A stretch of DNA of 64,000 nucleotides from Lineus longissimus (GCF_910592395.1 NC_088314.1:13704001-13768000), one strand, 5' to 3'; shown: positions 1 to 11,763, counted from the stretch's first letter. Notes: generated by a model not told the origin, from the letters alone. Translations and numbers: made by a program.

Positions 1-1296
1 GCTTTAGAGATTCACCACCACTACACCAGGCAGCAGAAGATCATTGTGATAGTTCATTGAATTTGTTTACAGTTTCACAATTATGTGAATCTTCAACTAA
101 AAACCTGGGATGCTTGTTGAAAGTGGTGGTTAATACTGAGACGAGCGCTTTTCCGCCTTTGCATCAAATTTTAATTATTTTTTTTGGGTAAAGCTTGAGG
201 GGGGTTTAAGATGCTGATTGATGGGTACATAAGATGTGTCTTAGCCTCTTTGTACTCATGTGGACTGCAAAGTTCAAAGTTTTGCCATCTTGGAGTGCTA
301 GTATCTTCTTCATCTTCATCTTGTTTGTTCCATTTAATTTCGGGCTAAATTACTGTTGCACATCATGAAATGCTGAAGTGTCTCTTGAAACTATCATCAT
401 TAGTACATTGTATAAGATGTGTCTTGGCCTCTAAATTGAAATAATCATGTTAACCTATTGCATCTATTGTTAAATGATTGTCTAAGTTGTTTACAGACAA
501 ATCACTTCCAGCTATACAGAAAAAAGTTCCTGTCCACAGCTAGGCATGGCTGATGGTGATTGATCATGAACATTCCATACATGGATGGCTAATGGAAAAT
601 CCCCATGATAGATCCATGGATTAAACTCATGACATAGTCGTATCTAGGATTATAGATCCATGTATGGAATATGCTGTAATTTGTTTTAACAGGCCATCAA
701 AGAAATTAGGTTAACATTATTAATTTCAAAAGGTCTGAATACTTTTTACAAAGAATGTATAAAGACACGGTTTATACATTCTTGTACTTTGCTGCTTACA
801 TTAATTTTTATGAGACCAACTGTCCTATGACTGAACTACTATCAATGGATGGCCCATGGGCCATCAGTGGATCTACCATTGGCAATAATAGAATCTATGA
901 TGGGATGCTTATGTAAAATGTAGTTTGTGATAATAAGCAAAGACCCGTACATTGGTCAGTCAGTGATAGGGGTTACTATCAATTCCCATTCCTATCTTTG
1001 TGTATTTTAGAAAGTACCTTGTATCCAAGATTACAGTACATTAGGTCAAAGAACAGTGCCTTTGTTATATGATAAGTGACTCTGACACCACCACCCCCCC
1101 CCCCCCCCGAGATAGATTAGGGGGCTGCGTGTGTGATCCAGTTTTCTATAGGGGAACGGGGTTAGTCCGTGGTCAAATCTAGGGTGTCAAAGAAAAGGGC
1201 AAAAAGGGGTCCTTTTTCAGAAAGATTTCTTGTAACTCGTTAAAAGGGGTGATTTTTCATCAAAATGTGTGAAAACTTGACTTATTTGGCCTTGGC
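1..1296. other. Non-coding stretch
   Basis: I see no convincing gene, RNA gene or complete transposon here. The sequence is AT-rich with a C homopolymer near 1,092-1,108. Stops are frequent in all frames. Confidence 0.5.
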
Positions 1297-1441
1297 CCGG
1301 TTGTTCAAAACAAGTTTTGCCACTAATGCTGGTGTCAACTTAGTTTGGCCATACATGTATCTCCTTCAGTTAAACCTTTAGACTTAACACCAAGTTAAGT
1401 TTACGTCAGCGTTAGTGACAAAATTTGCTTTGAACAACCGG
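1297..1441. repeat. Small inverted-repeat MITE
   Basis: The two halves are near-complementary: the left starts CCGGTTGTTCAAA and the right ends with its complement TTTGAACAACCGG, with about 60 bp of imperfect pairing and a short centre. It has no coding capacity. This is the structure of a short non-autonomous foldback-type MITE; superfamily unknown. Confidence 0.7.
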
Positions 1442-1539
1442 TCTCTTGTTTTCCGTTCAGTATGAAAAATCATGAAAATGAGAATGAGAGAAAATATATG
1501 GGTTAAAAAGGTGATTTTTTTAACCAAAAAGTACCTGAG

Positions 1540-2580
1540 CAAGGCGATCAAAATTCATAAGAAAAGGAGGTCATTATAGACTACCAGTACGAGCACTGTC
1601 CGACACTTAAATTGATGGAGTGCGTGTGTGTTTGGTGGGGGGGAGGGCTCTGACATATGTGAGTATGATAAGTAATAAGTACATTCATCAATTACATAAC
1701 AGTGTATATAAGGAGTACCTGGCAGAGTGATCCAATATCTGTAGCAGTAGGCATGTTACAGTATTTTGTTATCTGTCAGAGTTACTGGTACATACTGTGG
1801 AGACGCTATTAAGCCTGTTGAACAGTACCTGTGGAAAAAGCCTACATGACGTGTGATAGGCCTACCGGAACTTAACCGGCTTAATAGAGTAGACACAGTA
1901 TATTATTTGTTAGGCAGCCGTTATATAGGAATGAACAATTCACTTATGAGGCAAACATGTACGTATCAATTGTTGAAATCTGTATCAGGCCAGCTGCATA
2001 ATCAGGCCATGATACAGAAATGGAGGATGATCTGCTCCAATAAATGTTGTGCTTTCTCAGAACTACTTTTTTGGCTCACGGAGCAAGGAGATCAAAATTC
2101 ATATGACGATAGTACGAGCACTGCACCCCTTAAATACGTGGAGTGCGTGTGTGTTTGGTGGGGGGGGGGGGGGGGGGGTGGCGCTCTGACATCTGTGAGT
2201 TTGATAAAGTAATAAGTACATTCATCAATTATATGAACAGTACTTGGTTTATCGCTCTGTCACATTATCGTGTATATATCTATAAGGAGTACCTGGCAGA
2301 GTGATCCAATATCTGTAGCAGTAGGCATGTTACAGTATTTTGTTATCTGTCAAAGAGTTACTGGTACATACTGTGGAGACGCTATTAAGCCGATTGAACA
2401 GTACCTGTGGAAAAAGCCTACATGACGTGTGATAGGCCTACCGGAACATAACCGGCTTAATAGAGTAGACACAGTATATTGTTTGTTAGGCAGCCGTTAC
2501 ATAAGAATGTACAATTCACTTATGAGGCGAACATGTATTTATCAATTGTTGAAATCTGTATCAGGCCAGCTGCATAGACG
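1540..2580. repeat. Tandem duplication, unit about 575 bp
   Basis: A unit occurs twice head to tail. The motif AGGAGTACCT lies at 1,711 and 2,285, and the motif around the codons for GLPE(L/H)NRLNRVDTVY lies at about 1,856 and 2,432. A G homopolymer (2,160-2,178) ends one copy. The short open frames in both copies look like by-products of the duplicated DNA, not a gene. Confidence 0.8.
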
Positions 2581-2633
2581 AGACAACCACTCGCGTGATA
2601 TTTCAGCTCAAAAAACACACTCGTTTGGTTTTC

Positions 2634-3080
2634 TTATTTTATTTGACCTACTTTTCTAGGTCGCAGAGGTCAGTTTTTACCTATGGCATTTTACAATGCC
2701 GGCATGTTTTGTAACTACTTTAGCTACTGATCCCTAACTTGGCACAAAAGTATTACTTGGTGGCCCTGACTCATAGACCGAACTGCGATCTTTTATAGTA
2801 AACGGTTTGGCCACCAGGGGGCAAAACGTCAAAAGTTATAATTTTCACGAGATTTTTATGGCAGACACTGCTAGCCAGGGGGAATCATGTAACTAATGGG
2901 TTTCTTATTTGACCTACTTTTCAAGGTCACAGAGGTCAAAGCTAGCTAAATCACCGAATGGTAGCATGTTTTGTTTCTATTTGAGCTAGAAGGTTCTAAA
3001 CCATCTAGGGACCCTCTATTCATACCCTAAATCTTGGTCTGTTAAGACAGTAAGTATGGCTGCCAGGTGGCCATCTTGAA
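2634..3080 (+). repeat. Interspersed repeat carrying DR3-like AGGTCA motifs
   Basis: This matches the longer repeat at 50,851-51,900: shared blocks include a direct AGGTCA repeat, GTTTGGCCACCAGGGGGC, and a block reading GCTAGAAGGTT(C/T)TAAACCA. It contains AGGTCG-CAG-AGGTCA at 2,658-2,672 and a perfect AGGTCA-CAG-AGGTCA at 2,924-2,938. No coding sequence is visible. Class unknown. Confidence 0.65.
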
Positions 3081-3329
3081 AATCAAATGAAGTCCTATTC
3101 ATTGAAAGCATGACAAAAAAGTGATACACACTGCTTTATACCAATGTCCTAAACAGTGCTGTAAGCTAAACCTGTTTGAACACAAACGTGAGCACATGGT
3201 CCATGGACCATTTAATTTAAGCCAATCACAGCTTGCACTCCTTGACCGGCCAGGATTAATTCATGCATCTTGAACTTTGACTGTTAGAGGTAATGATTTG
3301 AATCTTGGTACAATTGTAAAAGACATTTT

Positions 3330-3980
3330 TTAAAGACCTCATCTCTGAAAATATATTTGAGGAAAAGTCTTTTCACGAAAAAAATATTGTGATTTGAAAA
3401 ATTTAATTTTCTTAAAATCGCTCCCTTCTCTTATAGTGACGAAAAAGCCTTTTCACGAAAAAAAACCCGGGATTTGAAAAATTTAATTTTCATAACTGCT
3501 CCCGTCTCTATAGTGATGAAAAAGTCTTTTCCCGAAAAAAAAATTTGGATTTGAACATTTTCTTGAAATTGCTCCTGTCTCTGTTTTTCTGTTTCGCGAA
3601 ACGAAAAGGGGGGGGGGGTTAAAAAATGAAATTTTACAGAAAATTACTGCTGTAACTTTATTGTAAGAAAAGTCTTTTCACAAAAAAAATGGGATTTGAA
3701 AAATGACATTAGCTAAAATTTATTATTTTCTCTACATTGATCAAGGAAAGTCTTTTCACGAAAAAAAAATGGTTTTTGAAAAATGAAATTATCTATAAAA
3801 AATTATCTTGTTTCTGTAGTATTAAGACTGGTCTTTTCTCAAACAAAATATTTCGGATCGGAAAAATGGAATTTAAAAAAATTACTCCTTTTTCTTGCAA
3901 TTGAGAAGTGGTCTTTTTTCAAATAAATATATCATCCCTCTAGATATTCATTGAGAAAGTCTATTCACAAAACTATGTCA
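3330..3980. repeat. Diverged tandem repeat, period about 78 bp
   Basis: The motif G(T/C)CTTTTC(A/C)CG followed by an A-run recurs at about 3,367, 3,447, 3,524, 3,672, 3,750, 3,831 and 3,911, giving spacings near 78 bp (one missing step of 148). Each unit has an A-rich block and GATTTGAAAAAT. There is no coding content. Confidence 0.75.
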
Positions 3981-4834
3981 TTTTTACTATTCAAGGTACA
4001 TGTTCTTATTCAAGTGTGTGGTTTGGCCAATGTTTTACTCATAATTTTGTAAATATATCGTACATGAAGTAAAAGCAGTTGTACAAACAGTATAAGTCCA
4101 GTAGTCTTTAATAAATTATGATCCTTCAAGAATCAAAGGTGTTTCGTCTTAATTAATTTTAACATTTTCACGACATTCGGCTAACTAGTGCACAATGCTG
4201 AAAATAATGATGGATCGCTCAGCCATATCACTTTCCATTCAACAGAGGAGGAAAATGTTCAATAAATAGGCGTAGATTTATTTTTGACACATGGCACTAG
4301 ATAATTTACTCGAAAAAAGTCATTTTGAATATTCACTGGAAGAAAAGTAACTGAAAAACAGGCATTTATTTAAGGACGAAGCAACTTCTTACTTTTCACT
4401 TTTAGATCTTACTCCATTATAGGTTTTTAGCAACTGAAATGAATGTAATGATTTGAAAATATGACAATTGCGGTACAAAATTCTTACAAGTATACAAGCA
4501 TGGTCGATTTGTTATTGAATTGTCACATTTTTTAACACTTTTTGTATATTGTATTGGTGGCTATCCTCCAGAGGCAAAAGCATTCACTCGCGTTTTGTCG
4601 TAGAGTTTGTCACACACGTGACACGATGCTGTTTTCCTCGATTATGAAAACGTATTGGTAAAATTATTTGAAGTAAATGTGGAAAGCACTCTTCATTTCG
4701 TTCTTGATTTTCAAGTGCGGTTATTAAACATGTTTCGTGATGAATATAGAATACAGTAATGGTGTTGATTTGTTGGTTCATACTCTCGATTTGATGCAAA
4801 CAGCATTTATTTACAGCATTAAATCTCGCTTCTT
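3981..4834. other. Non-coding stretch
   Basis: AT-rich DNA without a supported gene. Short open frames on both strands near 4,584-4,834 have no recognisable domain. Part may be flanking intron of the LamG-like exon just downstream. Confidence 0.4.
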
Positions 4835-5270
4835 TCATATGCAAATGTGTACATTTCCACGTGCTTTAATGTACGCAGTTTTACTGATGTCTTTGCATCG
4901 ACGTATATATGGCGTAAATCCGATTGTCTCAGCCAATATACGTCTTTGGTTCATTCGACTCATCAAAACCCACGAACGTCGTGGTAGTCGCTTTTCATTT
5001 TGTTTCTCTATACCGTTGATAAATAAACGTTGTTTATCCAATTTTTGGTCAATAACAACGACAATAAAACTCCACTCCTTTGGCCGAATAGAAAGCATGA
5101 GTGTTCTGAACATTATTGCAATGTAATCCATTCAAGCCTATTCTGTCTGCCAGTATTAGATTCCTGGTTGTGACGTTGATGTACATGACACATTGCGATT
5201 TCGTTGTGTAATCAGACTGAAAAAGGCACGACCACAGATTCGTACTAACTTTGGGGATAAAATTACGAAA
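4835..5270 (-). pseudogene. LamG/pentraxin-like exon, decayed paralogue
   Basis: The minus-strand translation contains RTLMLSIRPKEWSFIVV, then DQKLDKQRLFINGIEK, almost the same as the plus-strand frame at 43,242-43,770. W-x-hydrophobic strand, DQ and a late FING motif are typical of the concanavalin-A-like LamG fold, where an NG turn follows the central strands. After about 60 residues the similarity is lost and the frame ends, so this copy looks truncated. The adjoining 5,150-5,270 segment (read minus) matches 32,710-32,850 on the plus strand, which suggests a whole multi-exon unit was duplicated. Function is not inferred beyond a possible carbohydrate or protein-binding extracellular domain. 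Confidence 0.5.
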
Positions 5271-5468
5271 ATGAATGTCGTATAGAATGATATCATGAGA
5301 ACTTTAAAATAAAATCTAATGCTGCATTAATTTAACTATATCACAAACATTCGGGCGACTATTAGTTGGCCAAAAAGTTGAAATGGGCTTATAATCGTTA
5401 TCCTGAGCGATTTCGGCAAGATGAAGAATCTCAAATGTCCAATCAATTATTATAATGAGATTCCGTAG

Positions 5469-5863
5469 CTGTAGAGAAAGAGACAAGAATATCGAATGTG
5501 GTTAGATGAAGTTTTAATCGGTCTCCTGCAGCATGATCTCAACAATACACACAATACAATATAATATAGAATTACAGTAACAAATATCAAATTACTTATT
5601 GAAAACATTCAAATGGTTAACTGGCTCGATATTTAGGTAAACTAATTACAACCCGAGAAGTATTTTGGGCGGGAGGCATATCAATTGTTTAAAGGTCTAA
5701 ATCAAGTACAATTACACAATGTATGATGCATCATGAGAATTAACAGCGCGGTAAAATATAACTGATGGAAGTTAAAGTAAAAGTTCGCTTACCTGTAGAG
5801 AAAGAGACAAGAATATCGAATGTGGTTAGATGAAGTTTTAATCGGTCTCCTGCAGCATGATCT
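5469..5863 (-). repeat. 71-bp direct repeats with splice-like edge
   Basis: A perfect or near-perfect 71-bp block lies at 5,469-5,539 and again at 5,793-5,863. Read on the minus strand both end TTTCTCTACAG, a splice-acceptor-like pyrimidine tract; the upper copy continues GTAAGC like a donor. An open minus frame (5,740-5,925) crosses the upper copy. A TATA-like TTTATAA lies about 20 bp upstream on the minus strand. It may be a duplicated small exon or part of an LTR; I cannot decide. Confidence 0.4.
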
Positions 5864-6332
5864 GACGATTTCGCCTCGGTCCAGCAGTTATAAAGCAGGC
5901 CTAGACCATGCCCGGAGCCAATCAAAATGCTTAAACCACAAACGACATCCTGTGCCCCTCACTAGGCTGACCAATCAACGTCCTCCACGTTGGGACGATT
6001 GGAAAGGGATCATTTTAGGCTGGACCCTGATGTGCCTAGGCGCGAACTTAATAACTTAAATAATTTCAAGACCAGACAGTCTCGTTAATCCGAAACGTGC
6101 CAATTTTAATAAAATGTTGACCGGTCCCTAGAGTCTGTTCGGACACGCAGTATTTAATTAATGATCGTGGCAGTAAGATTCGATTGAACTTTGCCGAAGC
6201 GGCTGATTAAGCGAGAGTTACAACGAGCGTCGAAATGGTTAGGTAAACGACATGCTATTGTCAGCAGGACGCAGACAGGACGACGACGGAAACGTAAACG
6301 TCACCAGATTCTGACAGAAACTAACTAACTGA

Positions 6333-7826
6333 CTACCGCATAACAATCCATGCCATGGAACGCAGTGCTTCTGACACAACCAGCTGGAAAATGGCTGGGC
6401 TATTCCTCAAGCCAAAACTTAGAACTTTTGGGGTGAAAATACCCTGGTGGGTGATAAAACTAGCCTTATGGCGACTACTTGGGTGTAAAGGAACCTGCCA
6501 GTACGAGTGAAAAAGGTCAAGGGAGGAGAAAACTTGGGCTTTAGTGGTACCTATCATGTCTGCGATGTCATCTTGGCGCGGCAGACTGGTTGAGAGTGGA
6601 CTAGTTATGGAGTTCAAGCGACGATAGTCAATCGCAAAGCGGAACTCAGTGCTGTTTTTCTTCTTACATAGGATGACTGGGGAGTGCCATTCACTTGTTG
6701 AGGCTTCAATGATGTCATGTTTAAGCATGTCAGCAACTTGCTTCTCAATCTCAGCTTTCTCTAATGGGCCTGTGCGATAAAAAGGCATACGTACCGGTTT
6801 AGCTCCTGGTTCGGTTTCAATCTTATACTCATGTATATGTGTTCGACCTATTTCAGACAAATCAGTGGCAAAAACATTACGCCATTCCTTCAAAAAGTCT
6901 CTAAGTTCTACTTTCTGAGGCTCAGTAAGGTCAGCTTGGGAGAGGTCAAAGTTGAGATCAGACTCACCTGTATTGTAATCCTGGGGCATGGGCAAGTTGG
7001 GCATGAAATCTTCATACTCGCTTTCGTCTTCAGGCGTCCGGACAGTGTTTACCTTCGGGGGCGTTTCGTCTAGTGATTGAATGGAGTCTTCACAAATATC
7101 AGACGCAATGGCGATGACCTTGTTTGACCTGATCCGAACAGGGTGGTCGTTCGGGTTCAGAATAGTGACCATTGACCTCCCATTGTGTATTTTTGACACA
7201 CAGCGTGCGACCAGGAGCCCATTGTTGTCAATGTTTGCGCACGGTTCGATCAAAATATGTTGGTTCTGGTAAATTTGGTCGACATGTACAGGTATTGTAG
7301 TTTGACTCCGAGGGGGGAGTTTCACAGTTTTGGCAACACGCGTCAGTCCTGTTGGGACCTGTATTAGATCAACTTGTATTTCGTTCTGTAAAGTCAGCGT
7401 CGAGGTGTCATAGTCAAGGTGAGCCTTGTTGTCAGTGAGAAATGGTCGACCGAGAATGAGAGTTGAGGTCTCGTCTGGTATGTCAACAACATAGAAATCA
7501 TGGGGAATGGTAATTTTGTGAAAACAGAGTTTAAGGAGAACTTTACCAAGAACAGTGTGCCTAGTACCACCTACACCAGTGATATATTGGAGTTGACATT
7601 TTGCTTTAGGTGTCCTAGGGGACAGGTTGCGTAGCATTTTGTTGGATATGCAGCTAATTTGAGCGCCGGTGTCGATGAGGCATCGCACCTGACGTCCACC
7701 GACGGTTGCGTTGATACAGTTGTCTGACATGCTTAAGATACAGGTGCCCTGATGAATTTGTTTAGAGCTTGTAGTTTTACCGTGCCCGACCAAGGGTGTT
7801 TTAACTCCCTGGACAGGCGCGCACCC
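6333..7826 (-). pseudogene. pol: Pol fragment: aspartic protease and partial RT
   Basis: It is in the same frame as gag, separated only by TAG. The protease active site is LIDTGAQISCIS, with the partner motif LILGRPFL about 65 residues later. A linker leads to RT: SPVILCKKKN, RFAIDYRRLN, then FSSLDLFHSYWQVPL and SFGLRNSPAIFQ. These are blocks 1-4 of Ty3/Gypsy RT, with the first catalytic Asp in SLDL. The frame stops after SMAWIVMR, before the YxDD block, where non-element DNA begins. The protein would lack polymerase, RNase H and integrase function. Confidence 0.85.
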
Positions 7827-8675
7827 CTATTGGTTAAATGGAGCGGAGCGGCGCGACGACCTGCATTCACTTTGGTAGTGACCCAGTTTTTGGCAATATC
7901 TGCAGATGGCATTACGGGCGGGACAATCAGAACGATATCGACAATGTGACTTACCACAGAAGAATCCTCTGCACGGTTGATCGAGCTTGTAATCCGGTAA
8001 GGATCCTCCGTTGTTTGGACGGTTGTGGAATCGTCCATTGTTGTCTTGTCTGAATGAATTGTTCATTGGTTGTTTGGTGATGGGTCTGCTGTTCCTTGAG
8101 TCCTGGGCTGGATAATTGGGGCGATCTGGCTGTGGTGGCCGATGACTGGGACCCTGGTTGTCCTGCCGTTGGTAGTTGGCCTGCGGTGGTTGTGGTGGGT
8201 GGGCGTTACGCTGCAGTGTCAGCACGGCTTCAGTGAGGGCGGCAAGTTTAGTTTCGACAGATGAGATATGCGGTTGGGTCTGGATTGTCCGTATGGAGCA
8301 CTGTTGAAGTTCCTTGACAGTCCGCTCTGCTAATTTTGCCACACGGAGCAGTTCCTCGTACGTTCGCGGGTTGGACGGCATTACATGTGCCTTCAGCTCG
8401 GGACGGAGGCCACGAATAAGCAAGGGGAGGAGAAATGTCTCAGGCAGGTCGTGACCCGTGAAGTGGAGCCGCATCTTTTCGAGGTAGACGGTGCACGTTT
8501 CATCTCCCTGCTGCTCACTTAGAAGGCCAAGATCTATGTGCTGACGGGTAAACCGCTTCTTAAACGCCGCTTCGAGCGCGGTTCCGTCGTCCTTGTTTGG
8601 CTGTGGCAGGCCGGCATACCAAGTACTCGCTGCCGCCAAGAGGAAAAGCGGAAACCACGTGAATTGAAAATGAGA
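6345..8675 (-). mobile_element. Truncated Ty3/Gypsy-type LTR retrotransposon
   Basis: On the minus strand this runs gag (matrix/capsid-like end, two zinc knuckles), an in-frame TAG, aspartic protease, and the first half of reverse transcriptase. It stops near 6,345, before the YxDD catalytic box, so RNase H, integrase and the 3' LTR are missing. I found no matching LTR pair at the flanks. At the 5' side the gag frame is open only back to about 8,675. This is an internal fragment of a dead copy. Confidence 0.85.
7827..8675 (-). pseudogene. gag: Gag polyprotein fragment with zinc knuckles
   Basis: The open minus-strand frame includes the Gag-typical segment FLLAAASTWYAGLP, then a helical region, a Q/P/N-rich linker, and a cysteine-rich end. 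That end has a C2HC knuckle CRYCQKLGHYQSEC (C-x2-C-x4-H-x4-C) and a preceding irregular cluster starting CGKSHC. Gag packages element RNA in cytoplasmic particles; knuckles bind nucleic acid. No ATG begins the frame: a TGA lies just upstream of 8,675, so the N-terminal part is lost or was on another exon. The frame ends in TAG at 7,827-7,829, followed without frame change by protease. Confidence 0.8.
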
Positions 8676-8835
8676 AATTGGTTGAAGTCACCGTGACATA
8701 GGCATAAACGGATTTAAACAAATAACCCAATCTAAGGGCGAAAGCCGATATAATGGGGAAATGAGTTACGGAGAGCGTCCCATATTAAGGGAAGCAAAGG
8801 TTTTACCTAGTTTTCCTGAAAGCAAAGAAGCATTG

Positions 8836-9165
8836 TCATACCGAATTAAACTCTGCGGACGATAAACCGACCGCAGCCCTGTAGCTCTTGAACAATTTGA
8901 AGTTGCCCAGGTCATTAAAGTGGACTCCGTCAGTGTCGTAGATCCAACGCTCTGCATTCCAGATGCCCTTATGTTTCCAAAGCGACACGGCTGCAGAAAC
9001 TGAATTGAGTTCGGCAAGGCATTTGTTGCAAAGTTGTACCTTAACATTATATCCAGGAGGGCACCGAACTCTAGGAATCAATTGGGAAATCAGAACTCTA
9101 CAATCACAGAGTTGATGCAACTCAAAAGCAAACCAGTGCATTCTCCGCAGACAATAGTGGTATAT
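8836..9165 (-). pseudogene. SGNH/GDSL hydrolase C-terminal fragment
   Basis: The minus frame contains LCDCRVLISQLIPR, then YNVKVQLCNKCLAELN and WIYDTDGVHFNDLGNFKLF. The last block carries the D-x-x-H pair (DGVH) of SGNH esterases, here followed by FNDLG, and the first resembles the central ISxLxPR strand of the same fold. The nucleophile block with GDS should lie further N-terminal and is not visible; a stop lies upstream. It sits about 160 bp upstream of gag in the same orientation but another frame. In invertebrates such domains occur in retroelement-linked genes, so it may be a passenger of the element or a fragment of its neighbour. Confidence 0.5.
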
Positions 9166-10032
9166 CTACGATTGGTATTAGTGGCTTATAACGTACATAT
9201 CCCACGATCCAAATCAGGCTGCCCCACCTTTCAGCTAGGGGTGGAACTAAACAGACATTGCGCTACAGTGGGATAATGATGAACTATAGCAACGAAGTAT
9301 CTTTTTTAAGTTATGCGTGACGTCAGAGTGACGTCATTTTGTAAACAAAGGTATCCATCTATTCGCAAACCAGTCCGTATGAATGTTTTAGATTTGCATT
9401 AGGTTTGTAGTAATCATATAGTTTCATGACTCTTCAATTATTCTGATTAATCTTCACGCAAGTTTTCGACAGTTTTAAAGTTGTCAATATTTGCGGCAAC
9501 CCATTTTACTGGAGAACTATATCAGCTCATCCTCGTTTCTCGTGCTACTTTTTTAGCCACCGCCTCTGCCGCTACTAAAACAGCAGCACAGGCACGTGAA
9601 ACTTAGAGACACCCCCCCCCCCCCCCCTCCGGTTGCCCCCTCGACTGACAAACAAACCCAGACTACACCGACAGCAAATCTAAAAACGATATCATTTTAC
9701 ATTTGGGGGGGGGGATGGAGGTAGTTAGTCGAGGGGGCCTGAGCTGAATTGAAGGGGTAGGGGGCAATTGAGCTATTATATAATTTCTCGCGCCTGTGCG
9801 CAGTAGTTTCGAGATCTCGCGGGATACAGAACGTGCGACATTCGATTTATCGGATGGTGTTGTAGTATTTCAGTTTTGCTCAATTCCATTGCTATTTACG
9901 GTTTGAAGTACCGGTAGGCTATGAAACGTAGACCATGTCATAGTTAGGACCGCATCAAATATCCTGACCATGGAATTTGGTGGTAAGTATAGCCAGGTGG
10001 TCGCCAAGGTGTTGTTTTTTTGTCACCTAATA
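9166..10032. other. Non-coding stretch with poly-C inverted repeat
   Basis: No gene is supported. A C-run at 9,611-9,627 followed by GCCCCCTCGACTGAC is mirrored by a G-run near 9,704-9,714 and AGTCGAGGGGGC at about 9,727-9,738, suggesting a small foldback repeat. The rest is featureless. Confidence 0.4.
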
Positions 10033-10525
10033 CTACAATCAAGATGTACAGACCGGGGGAGCTGGCGGTACGTACCCATAAGTCTTTGCGGTAGTCTCGC
10101 GCGTACCGGATATAACCCATCAAGCTTTTCTCCTTCACAGAAATACTGCGTTGCGCTTAAGTGCCTTAAAAGGCTGTGAACAAATTAACGTTCGACCAAT
10201 GAGAAAGCCACATTACCCTGCATACGAGGTTGGACGCGTGATCACTTAGTGACAAGTAAAAATAGAATCAGACCACATGTTTCTATATGTCAGAATGCTG
10301 CCGTTTGCGCTGTAGTACACGTGTGTTGTCCAAATTTTCGATTTCAAGCAAGTTTAAGGCCAACCTCGTGTCCACCAGACTAATGCATAATTGGCAGTTG
10401 AGCGCAACGCAGTATTTCTCTGAAGGAGAAAAGCTTGATAGGTTATATCCGGTACGCGCGAGACTACCGCAAAGACTTATGGGTACGTACCGCCAGCTCC
10501 CCCGGTCTGTACATCTTGATTGTAG
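10033..10525 (+). mobile_element. MITE copy A, TA target, long TIRs
   Basis: It begins CTACAATCAAGATGTACAG and ends with the complement, with TIRs of roughly 130 bp, and is flanked by TA on both sides (10,031-10,032 and 10,526-10,527). It is 493 bp with no transposase. TA duplication suggests mobilisation by a Tc1/mariner-group enzyme. The interior is the reverse complement of copy B, so the two lie in opposite orientation. Open frames in it arise from the TIRs. Confidence 0.85.
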
Positions 10526-10533
10526 TATTGTCC

Positions 10534-10909
10534 TAAATCGATCTGAGAAAAAAGCATGGCGGTCGCCCAGCCCCGGCCCAGGCCCAGCAGGGCACGTGCC
10601 TAGCTAGGCCTACCACCTGTATTGATGAATGAGATGCATCCCCATGCTGCTGCCGTAAATGTATGTAAATGCTCGATGCGTGGACATCTTCATCATTATT
10701 TGTCATCATTGACATACACATTGATGTAATGGTAGGCCTAGTCCCCCCCCCCCACCATGCCCACCCCCTAGGCCTAGCCTACCCTGTGTGGCCACGCTTG
10801 CCGGGCGGGCAGGCCGCCCCCCCTGGCCGTAACCATAAATTCAAAATTTCACATTCATTGACTTAGACCGGCGTGCCTGCCCTTCTGCCAAAAGAGGTAA
10901 TTCATGAAT
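10534..10909. other. Spacer between two inverted MITE copies
   Basis: GC-rich DNA with a C-run near 10,743 and no gene. It would form the loop if the two flanking MITEs paired. Confidence 0.5.
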
Positions 10910-10910
10910 A

Positions 10911-11404
10911 CTACAATCAAGATGTACAGACCGGGGGAGCTGGCGGTACGTACCCATAAGGCTTTGCGGTAGTCTCGCGCGTACCGGATATAACCTATCA
11001 AGCTTTTCTCCTTCAGAGAAATACTGCGTTGCGCTCAACTGCCAATTATGCATTAGTCTGGTGGACACGAGGTTGGCCTTAAACTTGCTTGAAATCGAAA
11101 ATTTGGACAACACACGTGTACTACAGCGCAAACGGCAGCATTCTGACATATAGAAACATGTGGTCTGATTCTATTTTTACTTGTCACTAAGTGATCACGC
11201 GTCCAACCTCGTATGCAGGGTAATGTGGCTTTCTCATTGGTCGAACGTTAATTTTGTTCACAGCCTTATAAGGCACTTGAGCGCAACGCAGTATTTCTCT
11301 GAAGAAGAAAAGCTTGATGGGTTATATCCGGTACGCGCGAGACTACCGCAAAGACTTATGGGTACGTACCGCCAGCTCCCCCGGTCTGTACATCTTGATT
11401 GTAG
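10911..11404 (-). mobile_element. MITE copy B, inverted relative to copy A
   Basis: It has the same termini CTACAATCAAG...CTTGATTGTAG, flanked by TA at 10,909-10,910 and 11,405-11,406; 494 bp. The central 230 bp is the reverse complement of copy A with few mismatches, so both insertions are recent relative to other repeats here. Confidence 0.85.
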
Positions 11405-11763
11405 TATTGTGGCCTCAAATATTGTGGCAGGCGGTATTTGCACCACGCCACCACGGGCACCACGCGACCACCACGCCACCACGCGAACAGGCGGAGCGAT
11501 CATAATGACGATATCAAAATAGCGGTCGATTCATTGGATCATGGTTTCTTGGAACAATTATAGATGGCGTTGGCTGCTATCCTAGCTTCTCTGATGCCTT
11601 GTCTGATGCCCGTTCTTGGGATTATTGGAATAAAGGCGTAAGCCAACTACGGAAATACGTACTGAAATACGTACTGAATTACCGTTGAGTAACTAGACCT
11701 ACTCCAACTGACGACTGACCTGCAAAAACCATGCGAGTACGAGTGGGTTATATAGTCTCCCTT

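Noticed and set aside
1853-2659. Two similar frames starting MIGLPE
   Set aside because: They come from a tandem DNA duplication; each runs into a poly-G tract or ends soon after, with no domain or splice pattern.
6831-8053. Several plus-strand frames opposite gag-pol
   Set aside because: They are antisense shadows of the conserved minus-strand retroelement frames.
10287-11522. Repeated protein-like frames (SATQYFSEGEKLD and similar)
   Set aside because: They are translations of the TIRs and interiors of the two MITE copies, seen in several frames and both strands.
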